From Bifidobacterium sp. (lineage in GTDB: Bacteria; Actinomycetota; Actinomycetes; Actinomycetales; Bifidobacteriaceae): 49,302 bases of DNA. The notes under the pieces were generated by a model. The model worked only from the letters and a program-made list of their open reading frames with translations. It was not told where the DNA came from and searched no databases. The translations under genes were made by a program, and so were the position numbers. Positions 24,734 to 33,773 of this stretch are shown here, piece after piece. The DNA is taken from assembly GCA_022649135.1 (NCBI GenBank), contig JALCNP010000018.1, forward strand, positions 1-49,302. The letters are read 5' to 3'. The stretch's first letter is position 1. Each line of letters opens with the position of its first letter.

Positions 24734-25792
24734 ATGCCACAGCGAGGGCCTCTTCGCATCGGAGAGAAAGTGCAGTTCACCGACAGGAAGGGCAAGCGCA
24801 TAACCGACCAGCTCGTCGCTGGCGGCACCACCCAGACAGAGCATGGCCTGATCGTCCACGATGACGTCATCGGCCTCCATGAGGGCAGCATCGTCGATAC
24901 CGTCAGTGCCGCACGAAGCCGGATGCGGGACGGGGCGCACCCCGAGCGCGACGCATCGAAGCCATGGAAGGAAACACGCGCCATAGGGGGGTGGCAATAC
25001 ACCGTCATGCGGCCGCTGCTCGCCGATTATGTGCTTTCCATGCCCAGAGGCGCGCAGATCATGTACCCCAAGGACATCGCCCAGGTCATACAGTCGGGAG
25101 ATATCCGTTCTGGCATGAGCGTCCTCGAATCGGGTGCGGGGTCAGGAGCCATGAGCCTCAACATCCTCGAAGCCGTGGGTGAGGGAGGCGAGCTGACCAC
25201 CATAGAGATGCGTCCGGATTTCGCCAGAATCGCCAAGGCGAACGCCACGCTCTATTTCGGAGCGTATCCACAATGGTGGAACGTTCTCGTCGGCGATTTC
25301 GATTCGGTGGCGTCGTCCCTGACGGAACGCGCGTACGACCGCATAGTCCTCGACATGCTCGACCCATGGAACAGGCTCGACCAGGCCTATCGTGTCATCG
25401 CTCCGGGAGGCGTCCTCGTCGCCTATGTGACCACGACCACGCAGATGAGCAGACTTGCGCAGGCCCTGCGGTCCGCCGGGGTGTGGACGGAGCCGGACAT
25501 CCGGGAAACGCTCGAACGCAGCTGGAAGGCCCAGGGGCTGGCGGTCCGTCCGGATCATCAGATGATCGGGCACACGGGGTTCCTCGTCTTTTCACGCGCC
25601 ATGGCGCCGGGTTTCACCGCCTTGCGAAAGCGCGAGCATGGGTCGAAGAACACCGGAGCCGATATCGATGCCATGAGCGACGAGGAACGGCGGGAGCAGC
25701 TCGAACAGCTCGAGCTGCGGGACATCTCGGACCGGAAGCTGCGCCGGGTTCTGCGCGACCTCGACATCCAGGTGGGCGAGCTCGACCGATGA
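24734..25792 (+). CDS. trmI: tRNA (adenine(58)-N(1))-methyltransferase TrmI
   Basis: It methylates N1 of A58 in the T-loop of tRNA using S-adenosylmethionine. The 352-residue protein has the N-terminal beta-barrel part (KVQFTDRKGKRITDQL) and the SAM-binding core: YPKDIAQVI, then VLESGAGSGAMSLNIL, IEMRPDF and LDMLDPW. This matches actinobacterial TrmI, which is active as a tetramer. The C-terminus (about residues 295-352) is a charged, Glu/Arg-rich helical tail beyond the catalytic core. The start is the ATG at 24734, with AAAGGAA 7 nt upstream; an in-frame ATG at 24704 has no ribosome site. It is probably cotranscribed with the ABC ATPase gene, which ends 30 nt upstream. Confidence 0.92.
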   Translation: MPQRGPLRIGEKVQFTDRKGKRITDQLVAGGTTQTEHGLIVHDDVIGLHEGSIVDTVSAARSRMRDGAHPERDASKPWKETRAIGGWQYTVMRPLLADYVLSMPRGAQIMYPKDIAQVIQSGDIRSGMSVLESGAGSGAMSLNILEAVGEGGELTTIEMRPDFARIAKANATLYFGAYPQWWNVLVGDFDSVASSLTERAYDRIVLDMLDPWNRLDQAYRVIAPGGVLVAYVTTTTQMSRLAQALRSAGVWTEPDIRETLERSWKAQGLAVRPDHQMIGHTGFLVFSRAMAPGFTALRKREHGSKNTGADIDAMSDEERREQLEQLELRDISDRKLRRVLRDLDIQVGELDR

Positions 25793-25873
25793 CCGAACCG
25801 TCGCGCACGAGCCCGCCGTCATGTGTACCATGATGGATAGTGGTCACGATACGTCTCGATGGGAGATGCAACG

Positions 25874-26431
25874 ATGAGCAATAACCTCAAGAAGATAGCG
25901 AAGCAGGCGGCGCACTACGATCATGTTCTGCTTGTTATGCGGCATGCGAAGGCCGAGTCGTCCAATGCCGCCGGGGACCATGAGAGGAACCTTACGGACA
26001 AGGGGGTGAAGCAGGCGAAGAGGGTCGGCAGGGGCCTGTCGCGGATGGGGCTTATTCCCGACAGGATCGTGTGCTCGAGTGCACTTCGCGCCCAGCAGAC
26101 GCTCGAGCGGATGCTCACCTACTTCGGAGACAAACCCAAGGTCGATTATCGCCACAGCCTCTACGATTCGGGGGTCCAGGCCGTTTTCGACGAGGTTGAG
26201 CAGACGAAGGACAAGCATCGCGTGGTTCTGGTCCTCGGGCATGAGCCGACGGTGTCGATCAGCTGCCAGTGGCTTGCCGCTTCCGAGTCGGATCCGGCGG
26301 TGCTGGACTCGCTCAATCTCGGGATGTCCGCGGCCTCGGTGGCGATTTTCGGTTCGAACGAGCCCCTGAGTGCGTGGAAGGTCCATTCCGGCGATCTCAT
26401 TGCCGTCGTCAATCCGAAGGATTTCGAGTAG
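25874..26431 (+). CDS. Histidine phosphatase family protein (SixA-like)
   Basis: This 185-residue protein belongs to the histidine phosphatase (phosphoglycerate mutase-like) superfamily in its short SixA form. Catalytic residues are the histidine in MRHAKAES near residue 22 and a second in GHEPT near 123; the arginines in CSSALRAQQT fit the phosphate pocket. SixA in E. coli removes phosphate from histidine phosphotransfer proteins; in actinobacteria the substrate is unknown. The start ATG at 25874 follows GGGAGATGCAACG, while the ATG at 25859 is less likely. It is separated from trmI by 81 nt. Confidence 0.82.
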   Translation: MSNNLKKIAKQAAHYDHVLLVMRHAKAESSNAAGDHERNLTDKGVKQAKRVGRGLSRMGLIPDRIVCSSALRAQQTLERMLTYFGDKPKVDYRHSLYDSGVQAVFDEVEQTKDKHRVVLVLGHEPTVSISCQWLAASESDPAVLDSLNLGMSAASVAIFGSNEPLSAWKVHSGDLIAVVNPKDFE

Positions 26432-26496
26432 CCCCGCCGGATATCGGAGCCCCGTGCGGCGCGAGACCGTCCTCGATGCCGTGCATACGCACTATA

Positions 26497-26570
26497 TACA
26501 AACTCCCTCTACACACCATATATAAACTCAATCTATAACGACATCTCAATCCTCCTGATGTCCCTATAAT
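26497..26570 (+). promoter_or_regulatory. metE promoter with LysR-box-like direct repeats
   Basis: Two 17-bp sites, TACAAACTCCCTCTACA (26497-26513) and TATAAACTCAATCTATA (26521-26537), are 13/17 identical and 24 bp apart. The second is an inverted repeat with T-N11-A, the LysR-type signature. TATAAT at 26565-26570 is the -10 box and no good -35 box precedes it, as expected for activator-dependent promoters. A third ATATAAAACTC lies at 26603-26613, just before the ribosome site. Confidence 0.6.
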
Positions 26571-26623
26571 CAGTGCCGTTTGATAGTCTTGCCACGTCGC
26601 ACATATAAAACTCTGGAGGGGTT

Positions 26624-28930
26624 ATGCCTGTTCTTACTTCCGTTTCCGGCTTTCCGCGCATCGGACAGAACCGTGAACTAAAGAAGGTCATCGAGGGCTA
26701 TTGGAAGGGGACGAGCACGCTGGACGAGGTGCGTGCGACAGCCACAGGCCTGCGTGCCAGGCATTGGGAGCTGCAGAGGAAGGCCGGGATCGACTTCATC
26801 CCCAGCAACGACTTCAGCTACTACGACCAGATGCTGGACACGGCGATGCTGCTCAACGCCGTGCCGGAGCGCTATCGGCGCCTTGCCATGGACAACGACG
26901 AGGACACGCTGTTCGCCGTCGGGCGCGGGTACCAGGGATCAAGAGGCGACGTCACCGCGCTTCCCATGAAGAAATGGTTCACCACCAACTACCATTACAT
27001 CGTTCCCGAAATCGACGACTACACGCAGATCGGTTTGACGGGGACGAAGCCCTTCGATGAGTTTTGCGAGGCCCGGGATCTGGGCATCATCACCAAGCCG
27101 GTGCTCATCGGCCCCTACACCTTCCTCAAGCTCGCCCGAAACAGCAAGGCCGAGGAACTTGAATTCGACAGGGGGCTTGTCGATTCCATCGCACAGGCGT
27201 ATGCACACATCCTCGGCCGCTTCATCGAGCTCGGAGCCCCGTGGATTCAATTCGACGAACCATATCTGGTTCTCGACAAGAATCCGGGGGACGTCGAGCT
27301 TTTCACCTCGCTGTATTCCACAATCCTTCCGGCCCGCGACAACAGGATCAAAATCCTGCTCAACACCTATTTCGGACACATCGCGGATGTCTACGACACC
27401 GTCAGGCTATTGGGTTTCGACGGCGTGGGACTTGACTTCGTCGAGGGAACCAAGGAGAATCTTGCGGCTGTCGCCCGCCATGGCGTGTCGCAGGGAACGA
27501 CCCTTTTCGCGGGGGTGGTGAACGGCCGTAACATCTGGAGAAACGATTATGCGGTGAGCCTGGGCATCCTTGACGCGTTGAAAAAGGTGACCGACAACGT
27601 CGTCGTCTCCACGGCAAGCTCTCTGCTGCATGTGCCCTTCAGCACCGAGGGGGAGCAGGCTCTCGGGGATGAGGTGCTGCGCCATTTCGCGTTCGCCGTC
27701 GAGAAGCTGGGCGAGCTGCACGACATCGCATCGTTGGCGGATGCGGATGACGATGCACGGCGCCACTGCGAGCCCCTTGCCCGCAACCAGTCGCTGTTCG
27801 ATGGGACACGTGTCGCGCGGGATCCCGCGGTGGCTCACAGGATCGACGCTCTGACAGCCGATGATTTCACGCGCAAACCGGCGAGGGCCGAGCGCCAGAA
27901 GGCGCAGAAGACCGCCCTGGGACTGCCCGCGCTGCCGACGACGACCATCGGCTCCTTCCCCCAGACCGCCCAGGTTCGCGCGGAGCGAGCGAGGCTGAGG
28001 AAGGGGGAGATCGCTCAGGCAGAATACGATGCGTTCATCAGAAGCCAGATAGACGAGGTCGTCGCACATCAGGAGAGGATCGGGCTCGACGTCCTCGTTC
28101 ACGGCGAATTCGAGCGCAACGATATGGTCGAGTATTTCGGACAGAATCTCAACGGTTTCCTGTTCACGAAGAATGCGTGGGTGCAATCGTACGGAACGAG
28201 GTGCGTGAAACCGCCGATCGTGTGGTCGGACGTATCACGGACGCATCCCATTACGGTCGCATGGAGCGCCTACGCGCAAAGCCGCACCACCCATCTGATG
28301 AAGGGCATGCTCACCGGTCCCGTGACCATTCTCAATTGGTCCTGGCCTCGCGAGGACATCACGCACAAGGAGCAGACCCAGCAGCTCGCGCTGGCGATCC
28401 GGGACGAGGTGCTGGATCTGGAGAAGGCCGGAATCAAGGTCATCCAGATCGACGAGGCCGCACTGCGCGAAAAGCTTCCCCTTCGCAGAACCGATTGGCA
28501 CACCCGGTACCTGGACTGGGCCATTCCCGCATTCCGTCTGGTTCATTCCGGTGTCCGCCCGACGACGCAGATCCACACCCATATGTGCTATTCCGAGTTC
28601 AACGACATCATCCGCGATATCGATGCGATGGACGCGGACGTCATCTCCTTCGAGGCGTCCCGAGGCGATCTGGTCGTGCTTGACGCGATCCATGACGCGA
28701 ATTTCGAAACCGAGGCGGGCCCCGGGGTATACGACATCCATTCGCCTCGAATCCCCAGCGAGAAGGAGATCGAGGGCCGAATCTACGAGATCCTGGACAG
28801 AATGGACGTGGACAAGGTCTGGATCAACCCGGACTGCGGACTGAAGACACGAGGGAACGCAGAGACGTGGCCCAGCCTGGAGCATATGGTGCAGGCGGCC
28901 GCAGCCGTGCGCGCGTCGCTGGAGAAGTAA
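26624..28930 (+). CDS. metE: Cobalamin-independent methionine synthase
   Basis: It transfers a methyl group from 5-methyltetrahydropteroyltri-L-glutamate to homocysteine, giving methionine, in the cytoplasm. At 768 residues it has full length, with the tandem N- and C-terminal barrels. The N-terminus has [15 protein letters not shown]. The C-terminal catalytic half has [11 protein letters not shown], and the zinc ligands are the His and Cys of HTHMCYSEF, the Glu of SFEASRGD and the Cys of [17 protein letters not shown] lies a few bases before the ATG. metF starts at the very next base after the stop, so the two are coupled. The AT-rich promoter with repeated sites suggests activation under methionine limitation. 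Confidence 0.97.
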   Translation: MPVLTSVSGFPRIGQNRELKKVIEGYWKGTSTLDEVRATATGLRARHWELQRKAGIDFIPSNDFSYYDQMLDTAMLLNAVPERYRRLAMDNDEDTLFAVGRGYQGSRGDVTALPMKKWFTTNYHYIVPEIDDYTQIGLTGTKPFDEFCEARDLGIITKPVLIGPYTFLKLARNSKAEELEFDRGLVDSIAQAYAHILGRFIELGAPWIQFDEPYLVLDKNPGDVELFTSLYSTILPARDNRIKILLNTYFGHIADVYDTVRLLGFDGVGLDFVEGTKENLAAVARHGVSQGTTLFAGVVNGRNIWRNDYAVSLGILDALKKVTDNVVVSTASSLLHVPFSTEGEQALGDEVLRHFAFAVEKLGELHDIASLADADDDARRHCEPLARNQSLFDGTRVARDPAVAHRIDALTADDFTRKPARAERQKAQKTALGLPALPTTTIGSFPQTAQVRAERARLRKGEIAQAEYDAFIRSQIDEVVAHQERIGLDVLVHGEFERNDMVEYFGQNLNGFLFTKNAWVQSYGTRCVKPPIVWSDVSRTHPITVAWSAYAQSRTTHLMKGMLTGPVTILNWSWPREDITHKEQTQQLALAIRDEVLDLEKAGIKVIQIDEAALREKLPLRRTDWHTRYLDWAIPAFRLVHSGVRPTTQIHTHMCYSEFNDIIRDIDAMDADVISFEASRGDLVVLDAIHDANFETEAGPGVYDIHSPRIPSEKEIEGRIYEILDRMDVDKVWINPDCGLKTRGNAETWPSLEHMVQAAAAVRASLEK

Positions 28931-29791
28931 ATGCACTCGCCGATGTTTTCGCTTGAGGTGTTCCCTCCGAAGCGAAACGCCCCCGTGGGCACGATCTACG
29001 ACACGCTCGATGGTCTTGAAGGAGTGGATCCTGATTTCATCTCGGTGACCTACGGCACTGGTCACTCAGCCGACCGCACGGCAACGGCCCGAATCGCCCG
29101 CACCATTCACTCCGAATATGCCATTCCCGTTGTCGCGCACTTGACAGCGCAATATCTTGATTATCGTCAGGCCGAGGAATCTTTGACGATGTATCGGCAG
29201 GCCGGAGTCGCCGGCGTGCTGGCGCTGCGCGGCGACAGGAATCCGGACCAGGAGCCCACGGGCGTTTTCGCCCATGCGAGCGATCTGGTCTCGTATATTT
29301 CCCAGATCGATCCCGACCTGACTGTGTATGGCGCATGCTACCCGGAGTGCCATCCCGAGTCGCCCAGCCGCCAGGAAGATATTCGCTGTTTGAAGTTGAA
29401 AGTCGATGCCGGGGTGAGCCATCTTATCTCCCAGCTGTTCTACGACAATGAGGATTTCTTCCGTTTCCTCGACATCACGCGGAAAGCCGGCATCACCGTA
29501 CCGATAGAAGCGGGCATCATGCCGGTGACCAATGCGGAGCAGGTGCGGCGAATGGTCCGCATATGCTCTTCACGAGTCCCTCGGACGCTCAATGCCATGC
29601 TTGAACGATGGTCGGATGACCCACGGGCGCTGAAAGAGGCCGGCGTCATCTATGCGTCCGAACAGATCGCCGATCTGGTGGCGCACGGAGTTGATGGTGT
29701 TCATCTATACACCATGAATCATCCGGTGATAACCCGGCGGATATGGAGCAACATCCAACCGCTGTTCACCACCACGGAGTCAGCTCAGTGA
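28931..29791 (+). CDS. metF: 5,10-methylenetetrahydrofolate reductase
   Basis: MetF reduces 5,10-methylene-THF to 5-methyl-THF with FAD and NADH, supplying the methyl donor for MetE. The 286-residue barrel has the expected N-terminal FSLEVFPPK with the conserved glutamate, VTYGTG, VAHLTA, LALRGD and the late SQLFYDN. The ATG abuts the metE stop, and its ribosome site (GGAGAAG) lies inside the metE end. The gene ends 19 nt before a convergent membrane-protein gene, without a visible terminator. Confidence 0.95.
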   Translation: MHSPMFSLEVFPPKRNAPVGTIYDTLDGLEGVDPDFISVTYGTGHSADRTATARIARTIHSEYAIPVVAHLTAQYLDYRQAEESLTMYRQAGVAGVLALRGDRNPDQEPTGVFAHASDLVSYISQIDPDLTVYGACYPECHPESPSRQEDIRCLKLKVDAGVSHLISQLFYDNEDFFRFLDITRKAGITVPIEAGIMPVTNAEQVRRMVRICSSRVPRTLNAMLERWSDDPRALKEAGVIYASEQIADLVAHGVDGVHLYTMNHPVITRRIWSNIQPLFTTTESAQ

Positions 29792-29810
29792 CAATGGCGT
29801 ATCGCGTGTT

Positions 29811-30143
29811 TCAGTGGAATCCGTTTCGTTTGCTCGATGCTGAATCATGTGATACCGGGGCGAACCAAGGAATCCTCGCCACTATCCAGCGGTGCAGAGG
29901 AGGGATCTTAACCGTCACCAGACCCGCGAGCATGGCTGCGATGACAGTCCACGATGCGACATCCATCTTGACGATCATCAACGCCATCACCATGCCAAAA
30001 CCGACGATGCTGAGCAGCTGAGAACACCGCCTGTGACCCTCCGACATCTTCTCTGTTTGAAGTGGCATCGCTCCGAAGATCACGCCGAGCATCAAGCCAA
30101 TGACGGTCGCCGATGCACCTATGAGAATGGTCATGATATCCAT
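29811..30143 (-). CDS. Small three-helix membrane protein, unknown
   Basis: I do not recognise a family. The 110-residue protein has three hydrophobic segments (about 4-26, 43-58 and 63-80) with a basic loop (EGHRRC) after the first helix and a polar C-terminus. It lies 61 nt downstream of the orphan sugar ABC ATPase and on the same strand, so the two may be coexpressed. It is far too small to be a whole sugar permease and shows no permease signature; an accessory subunit or a decayed permease fragment are the alternatives. The start ATG at 30143 has only a weak AGAAAGA before it. The codon use is AT-richer than that of the neighbouring metF. Confidence 0.55.
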   Translation of the reverse strand: MDIMTILIGASATVIGLMLGVIFGAMPLQTEKMSEGHRRCSQLLSIVGFGMVMALMIVKMDVASWTVIAAMLAGLVTVKIPPLHRWIVARIPWFAPVSHDSASSKRNGFH

Positions 30144-30204
30144 TGTCTTTCTGTTCGTATTGCTTGTGATGCACCCTATTGCATCACAAGCAAGCTGGCT
30201 GAGA

Positions 30205-31062
30205 TCAACGCTCGGAATAAGGAGCCGACGACCTCGACATGCTTCTGCTGATGAGTGTACGCTGCTTTGCCATGCCTCCGCTTGTTTTCTCGCTGACAAG
30301 ATGCTGCACACTCTCATCATCGCCGGCGACACCGGCGATCTCTGCGATAATCTGCTCGTACGTCGTCTCGGCGGTATAATGCATGCCGTTCACCCGGCCA
30401 TGCCTGAGCACGACGATGCGGTCTGAGACGGCGAAGACGTCTGGCAGATCGTGGCACACCATGAGCACCGAGCGCCCCTGCGCACGTAACTTCTTGATAT
30501 ACGTAAGCACTTCCGATGTTTGAATAACCGACAGCGAAGCCGTTGGCTCATCGAGAAGAACCAATGCGGGATCATAGAGCAACGTTCTTGCCAGCGCGAC
30601 GGTTTGTCGCTGTCCGCCAGAAAGCGCGCTGATGGATTGTCCCGCGCTGATCGATGTGGCGAATGTGCCCAGCACGTCTCGCGCACGGCTGACCATCGCG
30701 TCATCATCGCGGACACCCGGCTTGGATCTGATCTCCCTGCCCAAAAAGATATTCGCCGCGACATTGAGGTTGTCGCAAAGCTCCTGTCCTTGAAACACGG
30801 AAGCGATTCCATTGGCATCAGCGTCTCTGATGCTGGACAGATTCAGCGTCTTCCCTCGAAACCTTATCAGTCCGGAGGAAGGCTGGTGGAATCCTGCGAG
30901 AATCTTGATCAAGGTGGATTTCCCGGCCCCATTATCTCCCACCAAAGAGACCACTTCTCCGGGCCACATGCTTAGATCCACCGATTTCAAAGCATCCACG
31001 AATCCAAAACGCATGGATATCGCATGCATCTCCAGCAGCGGTGGACACGTTCTGCTCTTCAT
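30205..31062 (-). CDS. Orphan sugar-type ABC transporter ATPase (single domain)
   Basis: This single ATPase of 285 residues resembles one half of RbsA/GguA or the single-domain FrcA type. Walker A GDNGAGKST is at 42-50, the Q-loop in SVFQGQELCDNL, the signature LSGGQ at 147-151, Walker B LVLLDEPT from 167, and the H-loop in VCHDLPDVF. All catalytic residues are present. The start is the ATG at 31062, after TTGGAG; a TTG at 31143 would overlap the ROK gene. It lies 55 nt downstream of the ROK gene on the same strand. No permease gene accompanies it, only a 110-residue membrane protein. It may energise the divergent permease as a second ATPase, or be left over from another transporter. Confidence 0.82.
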   Translation of the reverse strand: MKSRTCPPLLEMHAISMRFGFVDALKSVDLSMWPGEVVSLVGDNGAGKSTLIKILAGFHQPSSGLIRFRGKTLNLSSIRDADANGIASVFQGQELCDNLNVAANIFLGREIRSKPGVRDDDAMVSRARDVLGTFATSISAGQSISALSGGQRQTVALARTLLYDPALVLLDEPTASLSVIQTSEVLTYIKKLRAQGRSVLMVCHDLPDVFAVSDRIVVLRHGRVNGMHYTAETTYEQIIAEIAGVAGDDESVQHLVSEKTSGGMAKQRTLISRSMSRSSAPYSER

Positions 31063-31117
31063 CAGGCATGCTCCAACATCATGTCCGCGAATGTCTTGTG
31101 CTTCATTGCCAGGCCTT

Positions 31118-32293
31118 TCACGAGTGCGGTTGCTTATCACCAAATTCTAAGACATCCATCGCCGCACCCAAAGCCGAACAACTCGCCGGATATTGTGCGG
31201 TTAAAACTTGCATCGGAGTAACGGCATCAGGAAACAGCAAACGCTGTAGCGCCTGTTGAAACGGCTCGGTGAATAGTTCTGCCGCAAGTGCGAGTTGTCC
31301 CGAGACGATTACCTCCTCGGGGTCGACCGCAATGCACAGGTCTGCTGCAACTGTGCCAATCCGCACCGCGGCATCCGCTATTACCCTGCGACATCCGGGA
31401 TCGCCCTCGTTCGCCATGGATACCAGATCATCAAGCGTCATGTTTCCGTGGGTCACAGTCAGCAGCGAGACAAGGCGCTGCTCGTCGACCACGGTGTTCA
31501 GACACCCGCGATTGCCGCAACTGCAAATGCTCCCCAGCGGATCAACCTGAATGTGTCCGATCTCGCCGGCCAGTCCGGTGACCCCACGCATGAGGTGACC
31601 GTCGATCATGATGCCCGCTCCGACACCGTCGCTCGTGTCGACGCATATGAAATTGTTCTTCCCGCGGGCCGCACCAATCGATCCCTCACATATCGCGGCA
31701 CAATTCGAGTCGTTGTCGACGGTGACGGGAACATGGAACGCCTCATGAAAAGGACCGATGAGATCAACACCGTCCCAACCGGGCAGAATGCCGGGAACCG
31801 CTATGGTCTGCGTTCGATGGTCCACCGGTGCGCTCACGGCTACGCCGATTCCTTTTATCTCCTCGGGTGCAGCCCCGATGTTGCTCATGGTCTCGTGAAT
31901 CAGTACCATCGCACGTTCCAGCGTGGTGTCGGTTTTATGCCCTCGGGCGAGTGGCAGCACATGCTCTGCGATGATGGTTTTCGCATAGTCGATCACTGCA
32001 AGCCGAAGTTCGCGACGAGCTATGGCAAGACCTATTCCCAAACCCTCCCTGCGTGCAAGGGCGACTAGAGTAGCCCTTCGTCCATTTCTCGTGGTGTTTT
32101 GCGTAACGAGTTTCCCCTCATCGACCAGTTGTCTCACCAGTGTGGATACGGTCGCGGTGGACAGACCCGTCGCTTCTGCAATTTCGATTTGCGTCATCGC
32201 CCCCGAACGATGAATGCGGTCGAGAAGCGTTGCACGATTCGCCTCGCGAAGAGCAGTCTGTGAACCGAAGAATTTTGCCATATGCTCTAGCAT
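31118..32293 (-). CDS. ROK family transcriptional repressor
   Basis: This is a sugar-responsive repressor of the NagC/XylR type. Residues about 20-80 form a winged helix-turn-helix (IAEATGLSTATVSTLVRQL). The rest is a sugar-kinase-like domain with the ROK signature GLAGEIGHIQVDPLGS followed by the zinc cysteines in CSCGNRGC. Length is 391 residues from the ATG at 32293; an ATG at 32281 is equally possible, and neither has a clear ribosome site. It is divergent from the sugar-binding lipoprotein gene, and the shared 183-bp region carries an inverted repeat that overlaps the transporter's -35 box. Repression relieved by the transported sugar is the natural model. Confidence 0.9.
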   Translation of the reverse strand: MLEHMAKFFGSQTALREANRATLLDRIHRSGAMTQIEIAEATGLSTATVSTLVRQLVDEGKLVTQNTTRNGRRATLVALARREGLGIGLAIARRELRLAVIDYAKTIIAEHVLPLARGHKTDTTLERAMVLIHETMSNIGAAPEEIKGIGVAVSAPVDHRTQTIAVPGILPGWDGVDLIGPFHEAFHVPVTVDNDSNCAAICEGSIGAARGKNNFICVDTSDGVGAGIMIDGHLMRGVTGLAGEIGHIQVDPLGSICSCGNRGCLNTVVDEQRLVSLLTVTHGNMTLDDLVSMANEGDPGCRRVIADAAVRIGTVAADLCIAVDPEEVIVSGQLALAAELFTEPFQQALQRLLFPDAVTPMQVLTAQYPASCSALGAAMDVLEFGDKQPHS

Positions 32294-32348
32294 AGTCGGA
32301 AGTTACGATGGCAATCATGCCGCTGAGAACCAGCATTGCATACATGTA

Positions 32349-32425
32349 TCAAATTCAGTGAAGCAAAATCCCATTTATTGAATTTGACTTATGTACACAA
32401 TGATGTATATTCATATCAGATTCAG
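32349..32425. promoter_or_regulatory. Candidate ROK operator half-sites
   Basis: TCAAATTCA (32349-32357) and its exact complement TGAATTTGA (32379-32387) are centred 30 bp apart, three helical turns. The right arm covers the -35 box. A third half-site, TCAGATTCAG (32416-32425), lies after the -10 box. A separate palindrome, ATACATGTAT (32340-32349), adjoins the first arm. Confidence 0.6.
32384..32411 (+). promoter_or_regulatory. Promoter of the sugar transporter operon
   Basis: TTGACT (32384-32389), a 16-bp spacer and TATATT (32406-32411) form a good sigma-70 promoter. The leader to the lipoprotein start would be about 60 nt. Confidence 0.7.
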
Positions 32426-32476
32426 GACAACCTGGATCTGTTTCACCACCAATGCACCTTCAGGGAGAAGGGTATT

Positions 32477-33646
32477 ATGAAATTATCAAAGATGATAATC
32501 GCAGGATTCGCCAGCGTTTCAATGTTGATCGGGATGGCTGCCTGTGGGGGAGGGACTGCGACACGTGGCTCCTCGAACGGTTCCGGTACTTCTATCAAGA
32601 AGGGGGATACGATTGGCATCTCCATGCCGACCAAGGCCGATCAGCGTTGGAATGTGGATGGTTCCAACCTCAAGAGCGACTTGCAGAAGGCCGGGTTCAA
32701 GGTAATCCTGTCCTATGCCAACAACAGCCCTTCCCAGCAGTCTACCGACATCAATAATCTTGTTTCCGCCGGCGCCAAAGCCATAGTGGTCGCATCTGTC
32801 GATGGAACTGCGGTGGGTCCGGCCGTCAACCAGGCAAAAGCGGCGGGAAACATTGTGATCGCCTATGACCGTCTGATTATGAATAGCGACTCCGTGGACT
32901 ACTATGTCACCTTCAACCTTGAACGCACGGGCATTCTGGAAGCGGATCACATCATCGACAAGCTGAATCTGAAAAACGGCGGCTGCAAACCCACCGCGTG
33001 CAACATCGAGCTGTTCACCGGATCCGACGATGACAATAATGCGCCATACTTCTTCAAAGGAGCATGGAACCTGCTTCAGCCCTACTTCAAGTCGGGGCAG
33101 CTGAAGGATCCCTCGAACCATGGCGGGGGGATAACCGCATCCTTTACAAACTCCGATTGGAAGAAGATCTCAGTCCATGCCTGGGACCAGAACACGGCAC
33201 AATCCCAAATGGACGCCATCATGTCTCAGGCTTACTCGCATGGCGAAAAGCTGTCCGCCGTCCTTAGCCCATACGATGCAATATCGCAGGGAGTGATCAA
33301 CTCGATCAAGAGCCATCGTCCCGACATGATCCCCGGTACGGACTCATGGCCGGTCATCACGGGACAAGACGGCATGGACATCGCCATACATAACATCTAC
33401 TGGGGAATGCAGGGGCAGACCGTCTTCAAAAACGTCGCTCTTCTCGCCTCGCAGACCACCAAGATCATCAGCACCCTGTCCAATGGCAGGAAGCCATCTG
33501 GATTCGGCGGAACCATGAACAACGGCAAGATGAACGTGCCGTCATACTTTGAGAAATCACAGGAGCTTACGAAGTCCAACCTTCACACGGAAGTAGAGGT
33601 CGGGTTCATAACCGAGGCTCAATATCAGAAGGATATTCAAAAGTAG
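32477..33646 (+). CDS. Sugar-binding lipoprotein of an ABC transporter (ChvE-like)
   Basis: This extracellular solute-binding protein is anchored by a lipid. The signal peptide ends in a lipobox with C23 (LIGMAAC), followed by a Gly/Ser/Thr linker. The mature part is a periplasmic-binding-protein type I fold with GISMPTKADQRW at its first strand, INNLVSAGAKAIVVASVDG and YYVTFNLERTG, which point to the ChvE/xylose-binding group that takes several pentoses and hexoses. The length of 389 residues fits. AGGGAGAAGGG precedes the ATG at 32477. The partner ATPase and permease genes follow downstream, after two hairpins. The exact sugar is not predictable from sequence; arabinose, xylose, glucose and galactose are all candidates. 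Confidence 0.88.
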   Translation: MKLSKMIIAGFASVSMLIGMAACGGGTATRGSSNGSGTSIKKGDTIGISMPTKADQRWNVDGSNLKSDLQKAGFKVILSYANNSPSQQSTDINNLVSAGAKAIVVASVDGTAVGPAVNQAKAAGNIVIAYDRLIMNSDSVDYYVTFNLERTGILEADHIIDKLNLKNGGCKPTACNIELFTGSDDDNNAPYFFKGAWNLLQPYFKSGQLKDPSNHGGGITASFTNSDWKKISVHAWDQNTAQSQMDAIMSQAYSHGEKLSAVLSPYDAISQGVINSIKSHRPDMIPGTDSWPVITGQDGMDIAIHNIYWGMQGQTVFKNVALLASQTTKIISTLSNGRKPSGFGGTMNNGKMNVPSYFEKSQELTKSNLHTEVEVGFITEAQYQKDIQK

Positions 33647-33650
33647 GTCT

Positions 33651-33753
33651 CGTTGTGGGCTCTCCACTCCCGAGTCGTTCTCACCGAGATCCCACAACGG
33701 CATCACTCCAGTAATTTCATCTCTGCATCAGCCTCGCTGTCGCACCTGATGCA
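33651..33753 (+). other. Two hairpins between binding-protein and ATPase genes
   Basis: The first hairpin is CGTTGTGGG (33651-33659) with CCCACAACG (33691-33699). The second is TGCATCAG (33724-33731) with CTGATGCA (33746-33753), which ends just before the ribosome site of the ATPase gene. Such elements can keep the binding protein more abundant than the membrane parts. Confidence 0.6.
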
Positions 33754-33773
33754 TGATGGAAAGGAACATAGGC

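Noticed and set aside
26571..26623. S-adenosylmethionine riboswitch in the metE leader
   Set aside because: The leader after the TATAAT box is only about 45 nt, too short for a known SAM riboswitch, and no such fold was seen. The repeats fit protein binding better.
29792..29810. Terminator between metF and the convergent small membrane gene
   Set aside because: The 19-nt gap has no inverted repeat; any terminator would have to lie inside a coding region.
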